Assembly: GCA_001873945.1 (NCBI GenBank)
Contig: MNYI01000147.1
Span: forward strand, 1-10,216
Source of the DNA: Candidatus Desantisbacteria bacterium CG2_30_40_21
GTDB lineage: Bacteria > UBA9089 > CG2-30-40-21
Direction of reading: 5' to 3'
DNA length: 10,216 nt
Part shown: in pieces, positions 1 to 6,269 of the stretch
Layout: each line of letters starts with the position of its first letter
Numbering within the stretch: the stretch's first letter is position 1
The notes under the pieces: generated by a model
Told to the model about the DNA's origin: nothing
Database searches by the model: none
The model's input: the letters and a program-made list of their open reading frames with translations, nothing else
Position numbers and translations under genes: made by a program

Positions 1-36
1 CAACTATATAGAACTACAGAAGATACAAAATAAATA

Positions 37-65
37 TTGACAAACTGTTTATTTTATTTTATAAT
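37..65 (+). promoter_or_regulatory. Consensus sigma-70-type promoter
   Basis: TTGACA at 37-42 and TATAAT at 60-65 are both perfect consensus hexamers, separated by exactly 17 bp. Transcription would start near 72, just before the inverted-repeat element. No intact plus-strand gene follows until the radical SAM gene at 871, so either this drives a long leader, an RNA from the repeat element, or it is an orphan promoter left by rearrangement. The promoter match is seen directly; activity is inferred. Confidence 0.6.
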
Positions 66-74
66 TAAGGAGTC

Positions 75-269
75 GTAACTACTCACCACAAAGGCACGAA
101 AACACAAAAAGTTGATAAGTTGAATAGTTGATGGGTTGATAAGTGGATGAATTGATAGTAAATGGTTATGAATTATGGATCTGTGTTCCTTTAACCTATA
201 AACTCATCAACCTATCAACCTATCAATTTATGTGTTCTCCGTGGTGAATTACTTTACCTGAGTAGTTAC
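75..269. repeat. Imperfect inverted-repeat (MITE-like) element
   Basis: The outer 11 bp, GTAACTACTCA at 75-85, are matched exactly in inverted orientation at 259-269. Inside, the arms remain related but diverged: the left arm has a CACCACAAAGGCACGAAAACAC-type stretch followed by several gttgat-containing units (110-160), and the right arm has the complements (atcaacctatcaacc at about 207-222, then tgtgttctccgtggtgaatt at 231-250). The middle (160-200) is unpaired AT-rich sequence. There is no ORF, so if mobile it would be non-autonomous. The 'cgtggtgaatt' piece recurs at about 9118-9128, showing a dispersed family. No clear target-site duplication is visible. Confidence 0.6.
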
Positions 270-327
270 TCTGGATTTACTATTAGTTTTCTATGACTTG
301 GAATAAGTTTTGTATAATTCTAATAGG

Positions 328-851
328 CTATCCCTTAAACCTTATGGGCAGGATATACCAGACACAAACAGGGGAATTATTTATCATTGGCTTTGAAAAC
401 TGCCATTTGCGGACAGCCTTTATTGCATTTTCAGAAAATGAAGGAAATTGCTCCAAATCATTCCGGATAATCTCTATCCTGACTGGATTGCCATCTCCAT
501 CAATCAGAATCTTCAGGAGAATCAGTCCCTTCATACCTTTGTAGGATAAGAAGGGACATTCCACTCCAATATATTTGATAACCCTGATAGGAGAATCCAG
601 ATCAGAAACATCCGCTATTATTTCCTCTTCAGCTTGTTCTGTCATACCCTTGCCACCCGCTTCTCCCATGATAGGCTTTTTATTACAGCTAAAGGGGCAA
701 TGATGGGAGAGGGTTCAACACTTGGCACTATTATGGGATTTACTTCTGGTGTGTTGCTTTCTTGAGCCACCAGAGGTATTACCAATGGTAGTAGGCTATC
801 AGCCTCTGGTTTTTTTATCTGTACTATTGGAGGAGCTATTTTCTTGACTCC
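328..851 (-). pseudogene. tonB: TonB-like protein remnant (5'-truncated, frameshifted)
   Basis: Two minus-strand frames together make the last two parts of a TonB-type energy transducer. From 851 to about 680 one frame encodes a Pro/Val/Ile/Glu-rich stretch (APPIVQIKKPE, then PEVNPIIVPSVEPSP) typical of the periplasmic linker; that frame ends at a TGA at 642-644. From about 680 to 328 the other frame encodes a TonB C-terminal domain, with 'LILLKILIDGDGNPVRIEII' and the signature 'ENAIKAVRKWQFSKP'. Adding one A to the A5 run (plus-strand T5 at 677-681) would join them as AVIKKPIMGEAGG, so a one-base loss explains the break. Upstream, a TAA at 852-854 closes the linker frame with no start codon, so the cytoplasmic and transmembrane N-terminus of about 30-60 residues is missing. 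An intact TonB is about 220-280 aa. A sequencing error could account for the frameshift but not for the missing N-terminus. The 114-codon piece from ATG 669 alone is unlikely to be functional. Confidence 0.75.
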
Positions 852-870
852 TTAATGGAGAACAAAGATT

Positions 871-2346
871 ATGAAAGTATTTTTAATCAATCCACCGTCT
901 TTGGACAAGGTAAAAGTTGTTCGTGAAGGTAGGTGTATGCAAAGGAAGGGGGCATGGACAGCAGTTTGGTCACCCCTGTCACTTGCCCTTTGTGCTGCTG
1001 TGTTGGAACAAGAAGGGATTGAAGTTAGTCTTCTTGATTACACTGTAAAAGAAGGGACACCAGAGCAATTAATGGCTCAAATATCCAGTATAAAACCAGA
1101 CTTGGTTGTATTAAATGTTACTACTCCATCCATAGAAGATGATCTTAAGATAGTTACCATGACAAAGCAAGCATATCCAGAAACCAAAACAGCTATTATC
1201 GGCATTCATCCCACAGCCCTTCCGAATGAATGCTTCAATGCTTGTAAGGAGCTGGATTACATCATCAGAAGAGAACCTGAGTTTACCCTGCGAGAATTAT
1301 GCAGGGCAATAGAATGTAGCACAGACATTCCTGTCTGTGTTCCTTATGCAATTGCCTCTGAAGGACAAGAGGGCAAACACATAGATTTGCCCCTACTGGT
1401 TGAGGGTATCTCTTTTCGCAAGGGAGATAAAATAATCCATAACCCGCCTCGTCCCTGGCTTGACATGGATGATCTTCCTCATCCAGCATGGCATTTGATT
1501 GATACCTCTGACTACATCATGCCCTTTCACAATGTCCCATTTCTTTTGGTAGCAACTTCACGAGGCTGTCCATATCCCTGCACCTTTTGTGCGGATAGTA
1601 CCTATTACGGCCGAAGCTTGAGACAACGATCGCCCGAACGGTTGGTTGATGAGATTGAATGGGCTGGCAAAGAATTTGGCATTCATGAGTTCTTGTTCTG
1701 GTCAGAATCCTTTACCCTTGACACAAGGTTTGTTATGGCTGTATGTGATGAGATTATAAAACGAGGGTTGCAAATCTCATGGGTATGTAACAGTCGCGTG
1801 GATCATGTGAATTTAGCGATGTTAATGGCTTTCAAAAAAGCTGGCTGCTGGATGATAGGTTATGGGATTGAGTCAGCCAGTCAAGCTGTGTTGGATAGTA
1901 TAAAAAAGGGTATTACTGTTGAACAAATCAAAAAGGCTGTAGAATTATCTCATCAGGCTGGGCTGGATGTTTCCGGACATTGTGTCTTAGGATTACCGTC
2001 TGATACCTTTCAAACCATCAATCAAACCATAGACTTTACCATTGACCTTGACCTTGATTTTGTTCAATTTTATTGTGCCGTGCCATTTCCGGGCTCGAAG
2101 ATGTATGAACAAGCCTGTCATAATCATTGGATTAATACCACCAATTGGTCAAAATTTGAACAAAATGTCTCTGTACTGGATTATCCACACCTTACTGCCA
2201 AAGAAATCATGAACCTCAGACGAAGAGCATACAGAAGATTTTACTCAAGACCAAGAATGATACTCAAGGTATTGAAAAGATTGAAAAAACTATCTGATTT
2301 TAAGGTGTTTTTTCAGATGATACGGGAGTTTATGACATGGATGTAA
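871..2346 (+). CDS. B12-binding-domain radical SAM protein
   Basis: This 491-aa protein has the architecture of the cobalamin-binding radical SAM class. Residues 1-145 form a Rossmann-like B12-binding fold (MKVFLINPPS start, 'PDLVVLNVTTPS', 'AIIGIHPTALPNE'). No DxHxxG motif is visible, so cobalamin would bind base-off without the His ligand, as is common in this class. Residues 225-400 are the radical SAM barrel, with the cluster motif C233-x3-C237-x2-C240 in 'SRGCPYPCTFC', a 'YGIESAS' strand at 331-337 and 'GHCVLGLPSDT' at 369-379. Residues about 146-175 are an insertion encoded partly by a palindromic repeat. The C-terminus is basic and Arg/Lys-rich (450-472). The ATG at 871 follows GGAG at 857-860. 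The gene overlaps the YfhO-like gene by 10 bp, implying one operon. Family members methylate or rearrange lipids, tetrapyrroles and natural products; the substrate here cannot be read from sequence. Confidence 0.88.
   Translation: MKVFLINPPSLDKVKVVREGRCMQRKGAWTAVWSPLSLALCAAVLEQEGIEVSLLDYTVKEGTPEQLMAQISSIKPDLVVLNVTTPSIEDDLKIVTMTKQAYPETKTAIIGIHPTALPNECFNACKELDYIIRREPEFTLRELCRAIECSTDIPVCVPYAIASEGQEGKHIDLPLLVEGISFRKGDKIIHNPPRPWLDMDDLPHPAWHLIDTSDYIMPFHNVPFLLVATSRGCPYPCTFCADSTYYGRSLRQRSPERLVDEIEWAGKEFGIHEFLFWSESFTLDTRFVMAVCDEIIKRGLQISWVCNSRVDHVNLAMLMAFKKAGCWMIGYGIESASQAVLDSIKKGITVEQIKKAVELSHQAGLDVSGHCVLGLPSDTFQTINQTIDFTIDLDLDFVQFYCAVPFPGSKMYEQACHNHWINTTNWSKFEQNVSVLDYPHLTAKEIMNLRRRAYRRFYSRPRMILKVLKRLKKLSDFKVFFQMIREFMTWM
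1318..1341. repeat. CACAGACA palindrome within the radical SAM gene
   Basis: CACAGACA at 1320-1327 and TGTCTGTG at 1332-1339 form a perfect 8-bp stem with a TTCC loop, extended by an A-T pair at 1318/1341. It sits in frame and encodes 'CSTDIPVCV', in a segment that looks inserted between the B12-binding and radical SAM domains. I recall similar 'cacagacattcctgtctgtg'-type palindromes dispersed between genes in several environmental bacterial genomes, but cannot confirm copies elsewhere from this window. Confidence 0.6.
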
Positions 2347-4622
2347 TGAAAAAAAATATCCTTGCTATTCTTTTTCTCATCGCCATAACCATTATCTTTT
2401 TTTCTCCTGTATTATTTACTGAAAACACCTTTGTTTTCAGAGACTTTTACCGCTATTACTACCCTTTTTATCACCTGAAGGTCAGCTTGATAAAGGATGG
2501 TATCTTTCCATTCTGGAATCCTTATTTGTTTTCCGGGACACCTTTGTTTGCTTTAATCCAACTGGGTACATTGTACCCTATATCCATACTTTTGTATTTA
2601 CTACCCTTTGGTCTGGGGATAAAGCTTTTTATTATTATTCATTTTCTACTTTCTGGTATTTTCATGTATTGCTTAGGAAAAGTCCTTAATCTAAAAACAA
2701 GTGCTTCTCTGGCAGCAGGTATTACCTTTTCGTTCAGCAGCTTTTTGTTATGTATGATTGCTCATCCCAATATCCTGTGCTCAATGACATGGATGCCCCT
2801 TATTTTATGCCTGTATCATACAGCCTTAATCCGGAGATCGTTGCTATGGATGATCCTTAGCGGGATATGCATTGCCATTCAGATTTTAGCTGGGGAGCCA
2901 GTGGTATCGTATATGACGATACTGGTGTTATTTTTCTATTGCGTTTGTTTTCCAATTAAAGGCAAATACCATTTCATCACCCTGCCCTTACCCATCCTTA
3001 TCGGCGTTGGCTTAAGTCTTATTCAGTTGTTGCCTTTTCTTGAACTCACCCTTTTTTCTGCAAGGGCACATGGGATAGGGTATCAGGAGGCAACGGACTG
3101 GTCGTTGCATCCAGGAGAGTTATTCAATCTAATCATCCCATTTTTTTCAGATATAATGAAACTTCCCAGACAGGGGCTTCTCTTGAGTTTGTATATGGGA
3201 ATTATTCCCTTAAGCATGATACTCTTAAGTGTTTTTTGTTTTTGGAAAAATTGGAAATGGTTCTGGATAGGGTGTTTCGTCGTTTCCCTTATTCTTTCCC
3301 TTGGTTCGCATCTTTTTTTATATCAACTCCTGTTTCAATACCTGCCTGGATTCAATATGATGAGACATGCGGTTAAGTTTATTGGACTTGTAACTTTTTT
3401 CGGGGCAGTGCTAACCGGATATGGATTCAATCTCCTGCCAGATCGCAGAAAAGAATTCACGGGGATACTGTCTTTTTTGCTTATTGTCTGTATCTGTCTC
3501 TGGGGCATAGGCATAAGCAAACAAGGTATATCCTTTTGGGGACAAACAATAGGGGGACAGCAGTATCTTCCAATCATTCCTGTTATGTTAATTCTCAGTA
3601 GCTTAGTTTTACTTTGTACCTCTACATTTGCAAGAATTACCCCTCTGGCATTACTATTGATAATAACGGCAGATCTTTTCTTTTATGGATCAAACCTTAC
3701 CCCTGTGATTTCTCAGAAATTTTACTCTAAAAAGCCAGCTCTGGTAGAAATGTTTGAGAAGGAGTCAGCTCCTTACCGATATCTTCTTAATCCTGCTACA
3801 GAAGGGAATCATCTTCAAGGTGTAAAAGGTAGAGATCTTACGGAAAATACCTGTCCCGAACTACAATTGGCTTACTGGCATGGCAAATCCATCCTATTTT
3901 CTAATCTCGGACTTCTCTGGCGTATTCCTGATGCCTCTGGATATGAAGCATTAGCCATCAGGGATTATGAAAAATTTATATGGCATGTAAGAAATGAAAA
4001 CCTGCCCTCTATCTATCACCTCTTGTGTATGTTAAATGTCAAATACATTGCCTCTGAAACACCTATTTTATATGATGGATTGGAATTAGCACGCATTATC
4101 CAGAATATTCGGGTATACAAAAATACAAGTTGCCTGACCAGGGCATTCTTTGTCCCTGAGGCAACGGTTGTCGCAAACAAAAAGGAGGCATTTTATTATA
4201 TTATGCGTCCGGAATTCGATCCAACAAAGGAGATTGTTGTTTTTGAAAATATACCTCATTATTCAGGAGTCAGGGGTCAGAAGTCCGGGCAATGTATTGT
4301 AGGAATTGACAGCTATCAACCAAACAAAATAATTATCCGGGCTAAGACTAACACACATGGCTTTTTGTTCTTAGGAGATGCCTATTATCCAGGATGGAAG
4401 GCTTTTGTGGATGGGAAGGAAACAAAAATATATCGGGCAAATTATGTCTTTCGAACCATAGAAATTGCTCCCGGTATTCATAATATCAAATTTATCTACT
4501 ATCCACAGGTTTTTAAGGTTGGAATGGTTGGAAGTATCTGTACGGTTTTGCTGATAGGGATTGCAGGGATATTCACAATTCATCGCAGATATCATGGTAA
4601 CAAGAGTACAGAAAAATGTTAA
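2337..4622 (+). CDS. YfhO-family polytopic membrane protein
   Basis: The protein has 761 aa and many hydrophobic segments. A first TM helix spans about residues 8-27 and is followed by an extracytoplasmic loop with 'FVFRDFYRYYYPFY' and 'WNPYLFSGTPL' (60-70), the conserved loop of YfhO/GT-C-like proteins, with Asp36 as the candidate catalytic acid. Roughly a dozen more TM segments run to about residue 460. A large soluble region (about 470-735) contains the typical YfhO end 'LGDAYYPGWKAFVDG' (about 679-693), and a last TM helix precedes a basic tail. YfhO members are linked to glycosylation of cell-wall polymers or lipids (known for Bacillus and Listeria lipoteichoic acid); the substrate here is unknown. 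ATG 2337 has GGGAG at 2324-2328 with good spacing; ATG 2346, overlapping the upstream TAA, is an alternative nine bases in. The 10-bp overlap with the radical SAM gene suggests translational coupling. Confidence 0.85.
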   Translation: MDVMKKNILAILFLIAITIIFFSPVLFTENTFVFRDFYRYYYPFYHLKVSLIKDGIFPFWNPYLFSGTPLFALIQLGTLYPISILLYLLPFGLGIKLFIIIHFLLSGIFMYCLGKVLNLKTSASLAAGITFSFSSFLLCMIAHPNILCSMTWMPLILCLYHTALIRRSLLWMILSGICIAIQILAGEPVVSYMTILVLFFYCVCFPIKGKYHFITLPLPILIGVGLSLIQLLPFLELTLFSARAHGIGYQEATDWSLHPGELFNLIIPFFSDIMKLPRQGLLLSLYMGIIPLSMILLSVFCFWKNWKWFWIGCFVVSLILSLGSHLFLYQLLFQYLPGFNMMRHAVKFIGLVTFFGAVLTGYGFNLLPDRRKEFTGILSFLLIVCICLWGIGISKQGISFWGQTIGGQQYLPIIPVMLILSSLVLLCTSTFARITPLALLLIITADLFFYGSNLTPVISQKFYSKKPALVEMFEKESAPYRYLLNPATEGNHLQGVKGRDLTENTCPELQLAYWHGKSILFSNLGLLWRIPDASGYEALAIRDYEKFIWHVRNENLPSIYHLLCMLNVKYIASETPILYDGLELARIIQNIRVYKNTSCLTRAFFVPEATVVANKKEAFYYIMRPEFDPTKEIVVFENIPHYSGVRGQKSGQCIVGIDSYQPNKIIIRAKTNTHGFLFLGDAYYPGWKAFVDGKETKIYRANYVFRTIEIAPGIHNIKFIYYPQVFKVGMVGSICTVLLIGIAGIFTIHRRYHGNKSTEKC
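4265..4285 (+). repeat. Three 7-bp tandem units inside the yfhO-like gene
   Basis: AGGAGTC, AGGGGTC and AGAAGTC follow each other without gap. They encode 'SGVRGQKS' at about residues 643-650, a hydrophilic stretch between better conserved parts of the C-terminal region. Because 3 x 7 = 21, the frame is kept. Such GGAGTCAGGAGTCAG-type arrays are more usual between genes, so this may be a captured repeat. Confidence 0.5.
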
Positions 4623-4661
4623 TAGGAAATGATCAACATTTTACTCTATGAGGTTACGAGA

Positions 4662-4955
4662 TTAAAATCTTCGGCCGCCGCCACCGCTTCGACCGTAACC
4701 GCAGCAACCTCTTTCATCTCTGCTTTTGGGTGGTTTGGCTTCATCAACCCTTAATGTCCGTCCTAAAAAATCGGTACCATTCAAGGCTTCTTTAGCCTTA
4801 TTTGCTTCATCTGTGGTTGACATTTCAACAAACCCAAAGCCCTTACCCTCAATAATATTTACTTGACTGACCTCTCCATAAGTGGAAAACAATTCTTTCA
4901 ATTGCTCATTTGTCACAGAATATGTGAGGTTTCCTACATACAATCTACTGCCCAT
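4662..4955 (-). CDS. Small RRM-domain RNA-binding protein
   Basis: The 97-aa product is a single RNA recognition motif plus a short tail. RNP2 is 'LYVGNL' at residues 5-10 and RNP1 is 'KGFGFVEM' at 38-45, with the aromatic positions intact. The domain ends near residue 75 ('LRVDEAKPP'), and the tail is Arg/Gly-rich (GCCGYGRSGGGGRRF), like cold-inducible bacterial and cyanobacterial Rbp proteins and eukaryotic glycine-rich RNA-binding proteins. The family binds single-stranded RNA and is often cold-induced. A strong AGGAGG (4965-4970) lies 9 nt upstream of the ATG. It is monocistronic, convergent with the YfhO-like gene (39 bp between stops) and divergent from rpsT. No clear rho-independent terminator is visible between the convergent ends. 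Confidence 0.93.
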   Translation of the reverse strand: MGSRLYVGNLTYSVTNEQLKELFSTYGEVSQVNIIEGKGFGFVEMSTTDEANKAKEALNGTDFLGRTLRVDEAKPPKSRDERGCCGYGRSGGGGRRF

Positions 4956-4970
4956 TCTTTCTTTCCTCCT

Positions 4971-4986
4971 GAATTTAGGTAAATTC
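4971..4986 (-). promoter_or_regulatory. Palindrome abutting the RRM gene Shine-Dalgarno
   Basis: GAATTTAGGTAAATTC is a perfect palindrome with 7-bp arms and a 2-nt centre. It directly adjoins the AGGAGG ribosome binding site of the RRM gene. In RNA it would be a weak AU-rich hairpin whose stability would vary with temperature; as DNA it could be an operator. Role inferred only from position. Confidence 0.35.
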
Positions 4987-5120
4987 GGTCTAATAATGTT
5001 TCTTCAGAGACAAAAAAGCGAAATAACCGTTCCAATGCTCCACGAAAGACATTAAAAGTACCATCACTGCCTGAAAATTTTTACCCCCTTTATAATTTGT
5101 CAATCATTTCCCTGTTATTC

Positions 5121-5149
5121 AGGTTAGCATAAAATATGGGAAAAGTCAA
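5121..5149 (-). promoter_or_regulatory. Likely promoter of the RRM gene
   Basis: On the minus strand TTGACT (5149-5144) and TAACCT (5126-5121) are separated by 17 bp, with a TG one base before the -10 giving an extended -10. Transcription would start near 5114, leaving a leader of about 160 nt before the ATG at 4955. A TTGACA also occurs at 5103-5098 on the same strand but has no good -10. Confidence 0.45.
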
Positions 5150-5159
5150 GTAAATTATG

Positions 5160-5188
5160 TTGACAATTAATAAATTATATGATATATT
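5160..5188 (+). promoter_or_regulatory. Promoter of rpsT operon
   Basis: TTGACA (5160-5165), a 17-bp AT-rich spacer and TATATT (5183-5188) form a strong sigma-70-type promoter. A TATAAT at 5188-5193 overlaps but is too far (22 bp) from the -35. It lies back to back with the RRM promoter. The transcript would have a leader of about 90 nt before rpsT. Confidence 0.6.
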
Positions 5189-5225
5189 ATAATCATTCAA
5201 CCAATAAGGTGGAATAAATAAAAAT

Positions 5226-5255
5226 GTAACAGTTCCTCGCGGGGTAAACAGTTAC
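5226..5255 (+). promoter_or_regulatory. rpsT leader hairpin with a start-stop codon pair
   Basis: GTAAC (5226-5230) pairs with GTTAC (5251-5255); inside, GTT pairs with AAC and CC with GG around a CGCG loop. An A9 tract follows, then the rpsT ribosome binding site AAGGAGAGG (5268-5276). The hairpin begins inside ATGTAA (5224-5229), a start codon immediately followed by a stop and preceded by AAGGTGG (5206-5212). S20 synthesis is autoregulated in E. coli, so a leader control element is plausible; the mechanism here is inference. Confidence 0.4.
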
Positions 5256-5284
5256 AAAAAAAAAGATAAGGAGAGGTAAAGAAA

Positions 5285-5542
5285 ATGCAAGTTCACAAGT
5301 CTGTAATCAAGAGGGAAAGGCAAAGCAAAAAGCGGAATATCAGAAATACAGCAGCAAAGTCAAGGATGAAAACCTTAATAAAGAATGTTCATGCAGCTAC
5401 GGCTAAAAAAGAGGGGGTTGAAATCTCGTTAACTGAAGCCATTTCTGTTATTGATAAGGCAGCCAACAAGGGCATCATTCATAAAAATGCTGCCAATAGA
5501 AAAAAATCCAGACTTTGTTTGAGTGTCAATGTTGCAAAATGA
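5285..5542 (+). CDS. rpsT: 30S ribosomal protein S20
   Basis: This 85-aa, strongly basic, helical protein matches S20 over its whole length. The N-terminus 'HKSVIKRERQSKKRNIRN' and the C-terminal signature 'IIHKNAANRKKSRL' are diagnostic. S20 binds 16S rRNA in the body of the 30S subunit and helps early assembly. The start is set by AAGGAGAGG 8 nt upstream. It is first in a run with the coiled-coil gene (14-bp gap) and zapA. Members are usually 80-95 aa, so it is complete. Confidence 0.97.
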   Translation: MQVHKSVIKRERQSKKRNIRNTAAKSRMKTLIKNVHAATAKKEGVEISLTEAISVIDKAANKGIIHKNAANRKKSRLCLSVNVAK

Positions 5543-5556
5543 GGGGGTAGAACAAA

Positions 5557-5784
5557 ATGACTATGGAAAAATTAGAGCAGTTAGAACAATATGTTAATAA
5601 ACTTATCAGTGAAATAGAACGAATTACAAAGGAAAATCAACAATGTAAAGAACAAATTGCTAATTTTCCTTATGAGGATATGGAATCCTTGCGATCAGAA
5701 AATGAATCCTTAAAAGATGAACAACATCAACTCAAATCAAAGATAGAAATGATGTTAGCCTTGATAGAAAAAGTATCCTTGTAG
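5557..5784 (+). CDS. ZapB-like small coiled-coil protein
   Basis: The 75-aa protein is almost entirely predicted coiled coil: Leu/Ile recur at heptad spacing (LEQLEQYVNKLISEIERI; LRSENESLKDEQHQLKSKIE), with a proline-containing break at about residues 36-39. Length, acidity and position directly before zapA fit the ZapB group, which links ZapA to the nucleoid-positioning and Z-ring apparatus. Sequence identity in such coiled coils is weak evidence, so the assignment rests mainly on context. GAGGGGG immediately overlaps the rpsT stop and serves as ribosome binding site; ATG 5563 is an alternative start. Confidence 0.65.
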   Translation: MTMEKLEQLEQYVNKLISEIERITKENQQCKEQIANFPYEDMESLRSENESLKDEQHQLKSKIEMMLALIEKVSL

Positions 5785-5812
5785 GAATTGTTCAGGCGAG
5801 GAGGGGAAGAAT

Positions 5813-6136
5813 ATGCCTCAATATCCACATAGGATGGAAATAAAAATATGTGGGAATACTTATCGAATCCTTGGAGATGAAAGTCCTGAGCATATAAAAA
5901 AAATATCAGAATATGTTGATGCTAAAATGCGAGCAATTACTACAGATTCTGATATGGTCTCAACGGGTAAGGTAGCTGTATTAACTGCTCTTCAGATTGC
6001 TGATGAGTTTTTTAAGACAAAAGACAAAACAGAGGAAAAGTTATCATCTTTGATAAAAAAAATAGAATTTACTTTGAAAAAGACTGAAGAAATATCATCC
6101 CCTCCACAATGTGTACCTGTAAATACCCATATATAA
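5813..6136 (+). CDS. zapA: Cell division protein ZapA
   Basis: At 107 aa it has normal ZapA length. The N-terminal globular part has the family pattern 'MEIKICGNTYRILGDESPEHIKKISEYVD' in residues 8-36, followed by 'VAVLTALQIADEFF' (about 51-64) and a C-terminal coiled coil with Lys/Glu repeats to about residue 95. ZapA binds FtsZ in the cytoplasm and bundles protofilaments at the Z ring. A strong GAGGAGGGG precedes the ATG at 5813. It lies 28 bp after the ZapB-like gene. The 6S RNA gene often found after zapA is not apparent; a MITE-like repeat starts at the base after the stop codon. Confidence 0.9.
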   Translation: MPQYPHRMEIKICGNTYRILGDESPEHIKKISEYVDAKMRAITTDSDMVSTGKVAVLTALQIADEFFKTKDKTEEKLSSLIKKIEFTLKKTEEISSPPQCVPVNTHI

Positions 6137-6206
6137 TAGGACTTACGCAAAATGAGAAAACACCCACCAGATGTGGTATGCAAAGTGATGTTTTGCGTAA
6201 GTCCTA
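6137..6206. mobile_element. 70-bp MITE-like inverted repeat
   Basis: TAGGACTTACGCAAAA at 6137-6152 is repeated exactly in inverted orientation at 6191-6206. The 38-bp interior has no ORF but a small CCAC/GTGG hairpin. Flanks allow either a TA duplication (6137-6138 and 6205-6206) or AAT (6135-6137 and 6206-6208). The GGACTTACGC end resembles insertion-sequence ends I recall from other bacteria; the parent element is not in the window. The 16-bp stem begins directly after the zapA stop and may end transcription or protect the zapA mRNA end, though no T-tract follows. Confidence 0.65.
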
Positions 6207-6269
6207 ATAAATACAATCTGTCTGACATAACAGCAATCATGGATAAATAATAATATTGAAAGGTGCTTA

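Noticed and set aside
110..225. gttgat-type repeats considered as a CRISPR array
   Set aside because: Units are 7-10 bp and degenerate, with no constant spacers and no cas genes.
293..544. Plus-strand 83-aa open frame
   Set aside because: It is antisense to the well-supported TonB C-terminal domain and has no ribosome binding site or recognisable motif.
3335..3577. Minus-strand open frame within the yfhO-like gene
   Set aside because: It is a shadow of a conserved membrane protein, without start signals; the same holds for minus frames at 1283-1489, 4371-4595, 7344-7604, 8556-8822 and 9430-9744.
6207..6269. 6S RNA gene after zapA
   Set aside because: Only 63 bp remain between the MITE and the next gene, too short for 6S RNA, and no matching central bubble structure is visible.
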